This document shows, piece by piece, positions 25,476 to 32,794 of a stretch of 33,179 nt of DNA. A program made the position numbers and the translations under genes. How positions within the stretch are numbered: position 1 is the first letter of the stretch; each line of letters opens with the position of its first letter. The notes under the pieces are model-generated. The model did no database searches. It was not told the origin of the DNA and worked only from the letters and a program-made list of their open reading frames with translations. Source of the DNA: Eubacterium sp. (lineage in GTDB: Bacteria; Bacillota; Clostridia; Lachnospirales; Lachnospiraceae); NCBI GenBank assembly GCA_024684535.1, contig JAIKWQ010000127.1:1-33179 (forward strand), given 5' to 3'.

Positions 25476-25599
25476 GAAAGAAATGAAACCCTTCAAGGAA
25501 ATGAAGGACAAAAAGGAAATGAAGCCTATCAAGCCGGCTAAACGCATCAAGAAATCAAAGAAAATCAAGCCGATTAAGCCGATCAAACCTATGAAGTGA
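25450..25599 (+). CDS. 49-aa Lys/Pro/Met-rich microprotein
   Basis: Translated by hand: MKMRKMKPKKEMKPFKEM and onward, ending KPIKPIKPMK. Of 49 residues, 21 are Lys, 2 Arg, 7 Pro, 7 Met and 5 Ile, with no Cys, Trp, Tyr, His or Gly, and there are imperfect repeats of KEMKPxK and KPI. Start ATG 25450 is preceded by GGG and lies 26 bp inside the upstream gene, so it would be translationally coupled. The stop is 4 bp before the convergent ABC gene. It could be a nucleic-acid- or membrane-binding peptide. Whether it is translated is unproven; low-complexity coding is the main support. Confidence 0.5.
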   Translation: MKMRKMKPKKEMKPFKEMKDKKEMKPIKPAKRIKKSKKIKPIKPIKPMK

Positions 25600-25603
25600 T
25601 ATA

Positions 25604-26695
25604 TCAGATTATTTCAAAAACAGCTATGCCGGGCGCTCTGTCCGGCAGTCTTTTTGTCATTTTTTCAAAAATCGGACCGGATACTTCGTCTTTTCTTTGG
25701 TCGAATGGATCGAAATTACCCTGTATATCTCTGTGATCTATCTCCAGAGTCATCTGTTTTCCGCCTTCTCCGGCGTTCAGACGAAGAGTGATTGTACCTT
25801 TTGCATTTTTCATAAACGGCGCAACTATGCCTGTCACAGCTTCCTCTATCGCAAGCCTGCAACGGTTTGTGCTCTCGCTGCCCATAAACTGTCTGCTGCA
25901 AAAGACGTCAAGCAGTGCAAAAAGCTTGTACATATCAGGGTACTCTGAGTAAATAGTGTATTCAAAATTCTTGATGCGATAGATGAAGTTTTTCGTTTCT
26001 TCATCTTTCGGTGAGTCAAAAACCTGCTCAGGGCTTCCGTCTTCAACTATATGTCCGCCCTTCATAAAAATAACCCGATTGCAGACATCTCTTGCAAGTC
26101 TCATTTCATGGGTGACTATCATCATCGTGAGTCCGGTTTCGGCCAGGTCGGCAATTACAGAAAGAACTTCTGAGACCATGGTTGGGTCAAGAGCGCTTGT
26201 AGGCTCGTCAAAAAGCAGGATATCCGGGTGCATAGCGAGAGCTCTGGCGATGGCGATACGTTGTTTCTGACCGCCGGAAAGCTCGTCGGGGTATTTTTCT
26301 TTGGAATCAGCCAGCCCTACTCGGATAAGCTGTTTTTCAGCTTCTTCGCGGGCTGCATCCTCTGTTGCGTCAAGCAGATCCATCTGAGGCATCATGATGT
26401 TTTCCAAAACATTTTTATGATTAAACAGGTTAAACGACTGAAAAACCATGCCTGTTTTTTTGCGAACCTCGCTTAGGTCAGTGTCTGGGTCACATACGTT
26501 GACGCCGTTGATTGTTATGGTTCCGGAGGTTGGAGTTTCCAGGCGATTGATGCATCTGAGCAACGTAGACTTGCCTGTTCCTGAAGGGCCGATGATACCC
26601 ACGATGTCCCCTTTGTTTATATCAAGATTTAAATTATCAAGAGGAGTGACGGAGCTGTATTCTTTTGTGAGATTACGTATGCTTATCAGACTCAT
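25604..26695 (-). CDS. Amino-acid-type ABC ATPase fused to an RsbW-like HATPase domain
   Basis: A 363-aa protein. Residues 1-245 are a GlnQ-type ATPase of polar amino-acid importers: Walker A GPSGTGKST (36-44), Q86, signature LSGGQ (139-143), Walker B ILLFDE (159-164), His196. Such ATPases end near 240-250 residues. Residues 258-363 form an extra domain resembling the HATPase of RsbW-type anti-sigma kinases: a helix with RLAIEEAVTGIVAPFM like the N-box (the usual Asn replaced by Gly), beta strands, then IQGNFDPFD, like the PFDP motif. ATP binding there is doubtful. Its start overlaps the permease stop (ATGA), with GGAGG upstream. Energises uptake with the neighbouring permease; the tail may regulate it (inference). 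Confidence 0.85.
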   Translation of the reverse strand: MSLISIRNLTKEYSSVTPLDNLNLDINKGDIVGIIGPSGTGKSTLLRCINRLETPTSGTITINGVNVCDPDTDLSEVRKKTGMVFQSFNLFNHKNVLENIMMPQMDLLDATEDAAREEAEKQLIRVGLADSKEKYPDELSGGQKQRIAIARALAMHPDILLFDEPTSALDPTMVSEVLSVIADLAETGLTMMIVTHEMRLARDVCNRVIFMKGGHIVEDGSPEQVFDSPKDEETKNFIYRIKNFEYTIYSEYPDMYKLFALLDVFCSRQFMGSESTNRCRLAIEEAVTGIVAPFMKNAKGTITLRLNAGEGGKQMTLEIDHRDIQGNFDPFDQRKDEVSGPIFEKMTKRLPDRAPGIAVFEII

Positions 26696-28242
26696 GCCTT
26701 GATACCTCCCTTCGCATCAACAGGTTTTCTTTTTGTTGTTTTGTTATTTATTACACCGATTGCTTTTGCTATCAGCCACGTGAGCAGGAAGTACAGAATT
26801 GATATCGCAATCAGCGGGAAAAATGCCTCCATAGTCCTGCTTCGTATGAGATCACCGACTCTGGTCAAATCGACAACGGTTATATATCCTGCCACACTGG
26901 TTTCTTTCACGAGCGAAACAAATGCCGACTGGATCATCGGGACATATATCGCTTTTGCCTGCGGGAGGATTATTTTTCTGAACGCCATACCGTCTTTGTA
27001 GCCGAGCGCGTATGCGGCTTCCTGCTGACCGATATCCACCGCCTGAACGGCTGACCACACAATCTGGCATATCCTGGCGGCAAAAATGATGGTAAAGCCG
27101 ATTATGGCGACTATGACCGCCGGGATGGTGACGGACGCAAATACAACATAATAAATCACCATTAATATAACAACTACGGGGATTCCCGCGATAAGCTTCA
27201 AAAATACATTTATCAGGAAGTCGAAGAATTTGATATGCTTTCGACGCAGGAAAACGAGCAGAAATCCGAGAATAGTTCCCAGAATTCCCGAAATCAAAGA
27301 TATGACAACGGTGTACAAAAGACCGCGAAGAATCATAAATCCGCGTCCGTCCTTGATGAAAGTTCGCTCAAAGCTTGCTTTCAGTTCTTCGAAGAATCCC
27401 TCATTTTTGATCGCCGCTGAAGAAGAACGAACCATAAGGACAAACGATGCGGGGCTGTAGCTTACGAAGTCCACAAGCTCTTTTCGCTCATCATTTACGA
27501 CTATGGAGCCGCAGGCGATATCAGATTTTCCGCTTTGTACTTCAGCCAGGATCGCACCGAACTCCATTCCTTTGAATTCTACTTTCACATCCAGCTTTTC
27601 AGCGATTCTTAAGATCGTATTTATATCAAAACCAATCAGCTGACCATTCTCTCCGGCGTATGCCATAGGCGGGAGAGTGTCGCAGGCAGCAACCTTAACT
27701 GTGCCGTTTTTTCCGGGCCAGGTCTGCTCGGGTATCTGCTTGGCGGATTCATCCGCGCCTGTCCAGGTATCCCAATCTTTTTTGAGTTCATCCTGATCGA
27801 GTGAGTCGAAAGCCTTTTGCCATTCGCTGCAAAGGGTGGATTTTTTGTTGAAAGCCAAGCCGAAAGTAGTCTCAGCCAGAGGCTTCGGAAAAAGCTTGAT
27901 ATCGGGAGTGGTGTTATCCATATACTCACCGACTGCGTTGTTCATCAAAAATGCATCGATTTTGCCTTCGCGAAGAGCGAGCTGCATATCGGCCTGAGAT
28001 GAAAAATACAAAAATTCGCCGACTTCCGGGACCTTTGATTTGATCAGTTCTTCAAAAGGAGCACCCGTAAGCATTGCTATTTTTTTGCCGTTCAGTTCGG
28101 AGAAATCAGTGAATTCCGGCGAATCCTGCTGCGTTTGGTCGGTTGTTTCATCTGCGGCAAAGCTTACCGTCGCAGGAACAGATAGAACAATCGACATACA
28201 TATCAAAAATGCGACAAACAGAGATGCTTTTTTTCGAATCAT
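26692..28242 (-). CDS. Substrate-binding/permease fusion of an amino-acid ABC transporter, apparently circularly permuted
   Basis: A 516-aa protein: signal peptide (1-29, ends SFAA), a binding region (48-273) and a HisM/GlnP-type permease (about 300-495, five or so membrane helices) with the EAA loop E408-AA...G414...I425-LP. The binding region is in unusual order. Residues 48-161 read like the second lobe of SBP_bac_3 proteins (LNGKKIAMLTGAPFEELI, GKIDAFLMNN, ending KKDWDTWTG, which is normally the C-terminus), and 180-273 read like the first lobe (DTLPPMAY, GQLIGFDINT, SGKSDIACGSIVVNDERKE), normally the N-terminus. AGGAG precedes the start. It lies 16 bp after the exchanger gene. Substrate unknown. 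Confidence 0.88.
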   Translation of the reverse strand: MIRKKASLFVAFLICMSIVLSVPATVSFAADETTDQTQQDSPEFTDFSELNGKKIAMLTGAPFEELIKSKVPEVGEFLYFSSQADMQLALREGKIDAFLMNNAVGEYMDNTTPDIKLFPKPLAETTFGLAFNKKSTLCSEWQKAFDSLDQDELKKDWDTWTGADESAKQIPEQTWPGKNGTVKVAACDTLPPMAYAGENGQLIGFDINTILRIAEKLDVKVEFKGMEFGAILAEVQSGKSDIACGSIVVNDERKELVDFVSYSPASFVLMVRSSSAAIKNEGFFEELKASFERTFIKDGRGFMILRGLLYTVVISLISGILGTILGFLLVFLRRKHIKFFDFLINVFLKLIAGIPVVVILMVIYYVVFASVTIPAVIVAIIGFTIIFAARICQIVWSAVQAVDIGQQEAAYALGYKDGMAFRKIILPQAKAIYVPMIQSAFVSLVKETSVAGYITVVDLTRVGDLIRSRTMEAFFPLIAISILYFLLTWLIAKAIGVINNKTTKRKPVDAKGGIKA

Positions 28243-28258
28243 TTTTCCACTCCTTTTT

Positions 28259-29263
28259 TTATCTGAGTATGGCGTAGGTTGTGTATGCGATGTACATCAA
28301 AACCATAATTCCGCCTTCGATACGTGTGATTTTTTTGCCGGTGCAGACAAATATATAGGTGATGATGCTGACGCCCAGAAGCAACGACAAATCAAAGAAT
28401 GAAGCCACTGTAACGGGTATCGGTGTGATTGACGAAGATACACCAAGTATTAAAAGAAGATTGAATATATTCGATCCAACCACGTTTCCTATCGCCATAC
28501 CGTTTTCGCCTTTTACGGAGGCTACAATCGAGGTTACAAGCTCGGGTAAGGATGTTCCGATGGCTACTATGGTGAGGCCGACCAAAGTTTCACTCATACC
28601 CCACACCATAGCGAGGTTTTTCGCTGAGCTCACGACTCCGTCGCCACCGACTACAATCATACCTGCACCGAGAACTATAAACAGTATGTCTTTCCACAGA
28701 GGCGCCGTCTCGGTGTCATCGTCGTCTTCGGTTTTATTTTTCTTGGCATATCTGACTGTGTAAACCATGTATGCGACAAAGCCGACCATCAGGATGATGC
28801 CTCCGATTCGGCTTACGATTCCTGCGGTTGCGAGATTGTCGGATATATCGGGGCGAGGTCCGAATATGAAATAAAGCCCGGCCATAAACACCAGAGCGAT
28901 TGTAGCTATCAGGCATATCGGAAAATCGCGTTTTTTGATTCGGTCATCAACCGGGAGAGGTTTGAGCAAGGCGCAAACACCCAGAACGACAATAAGGTTA
29001 AATATGTTTGAGCCGACAACGTTTGAAACCGCAATCTGGTTTGAGCCTGAGATGCCGGCTGAAACGCTGACGGCAAGCTCGGGAGCGCTCGTGCCCATCG
29101 CAACTATCGTAAGTCCGATAACTACTCCCGGAATTTTGAACTTCCTTGCGACGTCGGCACTTCCGTCAACAAATATATCCGCACCCTTGATCAGTGCGAC
29201 AAAGCCCACTAAAAGTATAACCAGATTTAATATCATGTTATTTGTCGGTAACCAGTCAAACAT
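28259..29263 (-). CDS. Na+/Ca2+ exchanger, CaCA family (YrbG-like)
   Basis: A 334-aa membrane antiporter. The two alpha repeats of the family are clear: residues about 40-95 (VIGLTIVAMGTSAPELAVS, then NVVGSNIFNLIVVLG) and about 220-290 (VGLTIVAIGTSLPELVTS, then NVVGSNIFNLLLILG). About ten helices in two halves, separated by a charged loop (about residues 172-188). GGAGGG precedes the ATG at 29263. It lies 27 bp after the HAD gene and 16 bp before the ABC transporter gene. Confidence 0.93.
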   Translation of the reverse strand: MFDWLPTNNMILNLVILLVGFVALIKGADIFVDGSADVARKFKIPGVVIGLTIVAMGTSAPELAVSVSAGISGSNQIAVSNVVGSNIFNLIVVLGVCALLKPLPVDDRIKKRDFPICLIATIALVFMAGLYFIFGPRPDISDNLATAGIVSRIGGIILMVGFVAYMVYTVRYAKKNKTEDDDDTETAPLWKDILFIVLGAGMIVVGGDGVVSSAKNLAMVWGMSETLVGLTIVAIGTSLPELVTSIVASVKGENGMAIGNVVGSNIFNLLLILGVSSSITPIPVTVASFFDLSLLLGVSIITYIFVCTGKKITRIEGGIMVLMYIAYTTYAILR

Positions 29264-29290
29264 TTTTCACCCTCCGTATTTTATAGGACT

Positions 29291-30196
29291 CTAATCTTGT
29301 AGAATCTCTTCTAAAAATGCTGCGACACCCTCTTCATCATTTGAGAGAGTCAGCTTATCGGCAGCTTCCTTTGTTATCCTCAAAGAATTTGCCATAGCCA
29401 CACCTGTTCCCACAGCTTTCAGCATAGATATATCATTTTCGCTGTCGCCGAAAGCTACGGCATCAGCGGGGTCTATACCAAGACTGTCAAGGAGTTCCAA
29501 AAGAGCATTTCCTTTTGTGGCTTTGGCAGCCGAGAATTCTATGTTTCGTATTCCGCCCTCAACTGCGACGAACTCAGGATAGCGGGAAGCTATCTCAAAA
29601 ACCTTTTCCGAATCAATGCGGTGTTTGTTCTCGTCGCAGGCGAAGTTTACGGTTATTTTTTGTATATCTTTGTCCTTCAGGAATTCATCCATGTTTTCGA
29701 CAAGCGTTCTGGAATCACGTATGTATTCTTTCATAGCATCATAGACATCCATCTGATCGATCAGATAAGCTTTGTCAGCGCGCATATAGCACTTTCCGTC
29801 TATGAAAGGATCCGGCATAACCTGAAGTTTTCCGAATTCTCCCAGAATTTCTCTGGCCCTGTCGTTGTCCATCAGGTGCTCAGCTACCAACTCATATGAG
29901 TCATTTGATATAGTGTATGATTCGGCGCCGTCATCAGGCAGGGAGGATTTATCGCGGTATATCAGCTGTTTCCTCCTGTATATGCCGGCTCCGTTTGAAG
30001 TGATCACGTATTTGCAACCTGAGACTGCTTTGACAGCGTCCGGAATACCCGAGAGTGCTCTTCCGGTGGTTACGACCAATTCGATGCCCATAGATGAAGC
30101 TTTTTCAAGTATGGCTGAGGTGCGCGCGGTGAGCTCTTTTTTCTCGGTGAGGAGAGTACCATCAAGATCATATGCAATTAGTTTTACTGTAGACAT
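29291..30196 (-). CDS. Cof-type HAD hydrolase
   Basis: A 301-aa HAD-superfamily phosphatase of the Cof (IIB) class, usually acting on sugar phosphates or flavin-type phosphates. Motif I DLDGTLL near the N-terminus, motif II as VVTTGR, motif III Lys (KATKGNAL region) and motif IV AFGDSENDISML are all present. The cap domain lies between. ATG 30196 (MSTVKLIAYDLDG) is preceded by GGAGGATAACC on the minus strand; an in-frame codon at 30214 has no support. It is the first gene of the four-gene minus operon, with no clear promoter visible. Confidence 0.9.
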   Translation of the reverse strand: MSTVKLIAYDLDGTLLTEKKELTARTSAILEKASSMGIELVVTTGRALSGIPDAVKAVSGCKYVITSNGAGIYRRKQLIYRDKSSLPDDGAESYTISNDSYELVAEHLMDNDRAREILGEFGKLQVMPDPFIDGKCYMRADKAYLIDQMDVYDAMKEYIRDSRTLVENMDEFLKDKDIQKITVNFACDENKHRIDSEKVFEIASRYPEFVAVEGGIRNIEFSAAKATKGNALLELLDSLGIDPADAVAFGDSENDISMLKAVGTGVAMANSLRITKEAADKLTLSNDEEGVAAFLEEILQD

Positions 30197-30274
30197 GGTT
30201 ATCCTCCGGGACATTTTTCAAAAATAAAAAATCTTTTCTGTAAAACATACTTTAGACACAATTTGTTGCTATAC

Positions 30275-30343
30275 TTATCTCAACATCAGATGAGAGAATA
30301 CTACTCTATCTGATATGAATTGCCAGCAAGATTGTTTTTTCAT
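30275..30343 (-). CDS. Possible 22-aa peptide
   Basis: On the minus strand AGAGGAG stands 4-5 nt before ATG 30343, opening a 22-codon frame (MKKQSCWQFISDRVVFSHLM and two more residues). It lies between a hairpin and the HAD gene. The good ribosome site is the only support. It could be a leader peptide or the cut start of a lost gene. Confidence 0.2.
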   Translation of the reverse strand: MKKQSCWQFISDRVVFSHLMLR

Positions 30344-30390
30344 AAAACTCCTCTTTCAAAGGGCGGGAACTTAGGTTTCCGCCCTTCCCT
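30282..30390 (+). ncRNA. Possible small RNA with terminator
   Basis: An extended -10 element TGC-TATACT (30267-30275, no good -35) could start a roughly 105-nt transcript. It would hold a strong hairpin (ATCAGAT-g-AGAG, 30285-30296, with CTCTATCTGAT, 30304-30314) and end at the terminator at 30359-30390. No open frame of note is on this strand. It is antisense to the possible minus-strand peptide. Support is structural only. Confidence 0.3.
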
Positions 30391-30394
30391 TTTG
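30359..30394 (+). terminator. Rho-independent terminator-like hairpin
   Basis: AAGGGCGGGAA (30359-30369) pairs with TTTCCGCCCTT (30376-30386) through 11 bp with one G-U, loop of 6 nt, followed by CCCTTTTG. It is more terminator-like on the plus strand than on the minus strand. Confidence 0.65.
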
Positions 30395-30402
30395 ATATGA
30401 TA

Positions 30403-30834
30403 CTACATCAGAAACGAAAAGTAAAGATATCGGCGTTGTTTTATTTCTCCGGGATGTATTGATCTCACATCATCACCATCACATTTGCTTAAACACGCCG
30501 TTCTCATCTGAGAACTCGGCGATTCCAGCATCCGGTTCCGTTCCTCCGTTTCACGCTCACGGACCATCCCCGAAACGATGAAGTAGAAACTCAACGTCAG
30601 TAAAACCAATGTCACCAGCATCATCGAGACGACGATGATATACACACGGAAAACGTTGTTTGTATACAGCGTTTCATAGTGAAGCGGACGGATGATCACA
30701 TTGATGGCGAGAAAAATGCCGGAAAGGATCAACGTGATATACCAGACGATGGGAAGATTTAGAGAGTCAATCAGCACCGTGCCGAAGGGCGTGAAGGTCA
30801 AGCGAGCCAAGTGATGTATCTGTTTGAAAATTAT
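30403..30834 (-). pseudogene. Truncated GHKL-type sensor kinase remnant
   Basis: An open frame of about 144 codons, of which 135 follow a possible TTG start at 30810. It has three hydrophobic segments or so (IVWYITLILSGIFLAINVII and VYIIVVSMMLVTLVLLTLSF) and then the linker MVRERETEERNRMLES, which in GHKL histidine kinases (AgrC/LytS-like) leads into the dimerisation helix and catalytic domain. Here, after SPSSQ, the sequence turns into unrelated residues and stops at 30403; the kinase core is absent. A hairpin (30496-30521) lies at the break. No ATG or ribosome site at the start. Best read as the decayed membrane part of a sensor gene. Confidence 0.55.
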
Positions 30835-30850
30835 TCATAAAATGCCAGTG

Positions 30851-30876
30851 AAAAGCCTTGCGTTTGCAGGGCTTTT
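30851..30876. terminator. Hairpin before the exporter operon
   Basis: AAAAGCCTTGC (30851-30861) and GCAGGGCTTTT (30866-30876) form an 11-bp stem with one G-U pair and a GTTT loop. It ends with four T only, so terminator strength is moderate in either direction. Confidence 0.5.
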
Positions 30877-30912
30877 GCTGTGTGATGAGGTGAATCAAAT
30901 TATCAAATCGAC

Positions 30913-30965
30913 TTGACATAATTCCGATAAAGTGATAATATGTCCGTTGGTTAGCATATGCTAAC
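30913..30965 (+). promoter_or_regulatory. Promoter with a perfect 16-bp palindromic operator
   Basis: TTGACA (30913-30918), a 17-bp spacer and TAATAT (30936-30941) form a promoter with a weak -10. GTTAGCATATGCTAAC (30950-30965) is a perfect 16-bp palindrome at about the transcription start, 29 bp before the exporter gene. The TTAGC...GCTAA half-sites recall DtxR-type metal-regulator sites; the true regulator is unknown and no regulator gene is adjacent. Confidence 0.75.
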
Positions 30966-30994
30966 TGAAAAATATCATCACGGAGGAAGGACAA

Positions 30995-32794
30995 GTGGAA
31001 AAGAAAAAATCGCCGGTTTCCAGGCTTTTGGATTACGCCGGCAACTACAGATGGTTATTGTTTCTCGGACTTATTCTGTCAGGAATTGCAATGATACTCG
31101 GTATGGTACCGTACATTTGCATATGGCTGGTTGTTCGAGATCTGATAGATGTTGCGCCGAATTGGACGGTGGCTACGAACATCTCAAACTACGGCTGGAT
31201 TGCATTCGCGTTTGCATTCGGAGGAATCCTGGTATACTTCGGAGCGCTGATGTGCACGCACCTGGCGGCATTCCGAACCGCAGCAAACATCAGAAAAAAA
31301 GGAATCAGACATCTGATGAAAACGCCTTTGGGATTTTTTGATAACAATGCCTCCGGCCTGCTCAGAAACAGACTTGACGGTGGGGCGTCAGAAACAGAGA
31401 CACTCCTTGCGCATAACCTTGCTGATATAGTCGGAACTATAGCAATGTTTGTGGCTATGTTAATCCTGCTTTTCGTATTTGACTGGAGGATGGGGCTTGC
31501 CTGTGTGGTAGCTGCGATTATTTCGTGTGTTGCTATGTTCTCGATGATGGGCGGGAAAAATGCCGACATCATGAATCAGTACCAGGCAGCGGCGGATGAA
31601 ATCGGAAAAGCCGGAACAGAGTATGTCAGGGGTATACCTGTTGTCAAGGTTTTTCAGCAGACGGTTTATTCTTTCAAAGCATTCAAAGAAGCTATAGAAA
31701 ACTATTCAAACAAGGCGGAATACTTCACTGACGGCGTTTGCAAAACACCACAGGCGGTAAACCTGACATTTACTGAGGGCGCTTTTGTGTTTGTGATTCC
31801 CGTTGCGCTCATTTTTGCACCGGCAGCGCTGGCATCGGGAAATCTGGCTGAGCTGGTGACAAACTTCGCTTTCTATGCCGCGTTTTCTGCGGTCATCTCA
31901 ACTGCTCTTGCAAAAATAATGTTCGCGACGAACGGAACGATGCTTGCAAACACAGCGCTCGGACGTATCGATCAGGTGATGGATGCGCCGGTGCTTCCTG
32001 TGTCAGATAACCCAAAACGTCCTGAGGGAAACAAAGTTGAGTTTATAAACGTGAGTTTCACCTATGAAGGAGGTGAGGTCCCGGCGCTTAACGGAGTATC
32101 GTTTGCAGCGGAACCAGGTCAGACAGTGGCGCTTGTCGGACCGTCGGGTGGCGGAAAAACAACAGCAGCCAGCCTGATTCCCAGATTTTGGGACGTGACG
32201 GAGGGAACGGTTGAGGTCGGAGGAGTGGATGTAAAGGAAATTGACCCGAAGGAGCTCACCGATCAGATTGCATTTGTTTTCCAGAACAACAGGCTTTTCA
32301 AAACATCCATTTTTGAAAATGTCCGTGCGGCAAGACCGAACGCAACTCGCGCGGAGGTTGTGAATGCGCTTGAGCTTGCGCAGTGTGCAGACATCATAGA
32401 AAAATTACCCAATGGTATCGACACTGTGATAGGCGCGGAAGGAACATATCTGTCCGGAGGCGAGCAACAGAGAGTCGCATTGGCGCGGGCAGTTCTTAAA
32501 AATGCTCCGATAGTTGTGCTTGACGAAGCGACAGCATTTGCTGATCCCGAGAATGAGGTACTTATCCAGAAGGCGCTTCGAAGCCTGACAAAAGACAAGA
32601 CTGTCATAATGATCGCACACAGGTTATCAACGGTTGTTGATGCTGACAAAATCATAGTCCTGTCTCAGGGAGAAAAGATAGAGGAAGGCACCCACGATGA
32701 ATTGAAAAAAGCAGGCGGATTGTATGAAAAGATGTGGGAGGATTACAATCAGGCTGCGTTGTGGAAAATCAAACGTGAAGGGGGTGTCAGATGA
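30995..32794 (+). CDS. IrtA/YbtP-type ABC exporter subunit
   Basis: A 599-aa half-transporter: six membrane helices (about residues 15-315) fused to an ATPase domain (about 345-590). Walker A GPSGGGKTT, signature YLSGGEQQR and Walker B IVVLDEATAFADPENE are present; the ATAFADPENE sequence is characteristic of the IrtA/YbtP class of siderophore- or drug-related heterodimeric transporters. Start is GTG 30995 with GGAGGAAGG (30982-30990) upstream. Its stop overlaps the next gene (ATGA). The palindromic operator upstream suggests regulated expression. Substrate unknown. Confidence 0.9.
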   Translation: MEKKKSPVSRLLDYAGNYRWLLFLGLILSGIAMILGMVPYICIWLVVRDLIDVAPNWTVATNISNYGWIAFAFAFGGILVYFGALMCTHLAAFRTAANIRKKGIRHLMKTPLGFFDNNASGLLRNRLDGGASETETLLAHNLADIVGTIAMFVAMLILLFVFDWRMGLACVVAAIISCVAMFSMMGGKNADIMNQYQAAADEIGKAGTEYVRGIPVVKVFQQTVYSFKAFKEAIENYSNKAEYFTDGVCKTPQAVNLTFTEGAFVFVIPVALIFAPAALASGNLAELVTNFAFYAAFSAVISTALAKIMFATNGTMLANTALGRIDQVMDAPVLPVSDNPKRPEGNKVEFINVSFTYEGGEVPALNGVSFAAEPGQTVALVGPSGGGKTTAASLIPRFWDVTEGTVEVGGVDVKEIDPKELTDQIAFVFQNNRLFKTSIFENVRAARPNATRAEVVNALELAQCADIIEKLPNGIDTVIGAEGTYLSGGEQQRVALARAVLKNAPIVVLDEATAFADPENEVLIQKALRSLTKDKTVIMIAHRLSTVVDADKIIVLSQGEKIEEGTHDELKKAGGLYEKMWEDYNQAALWKIKREGGVR

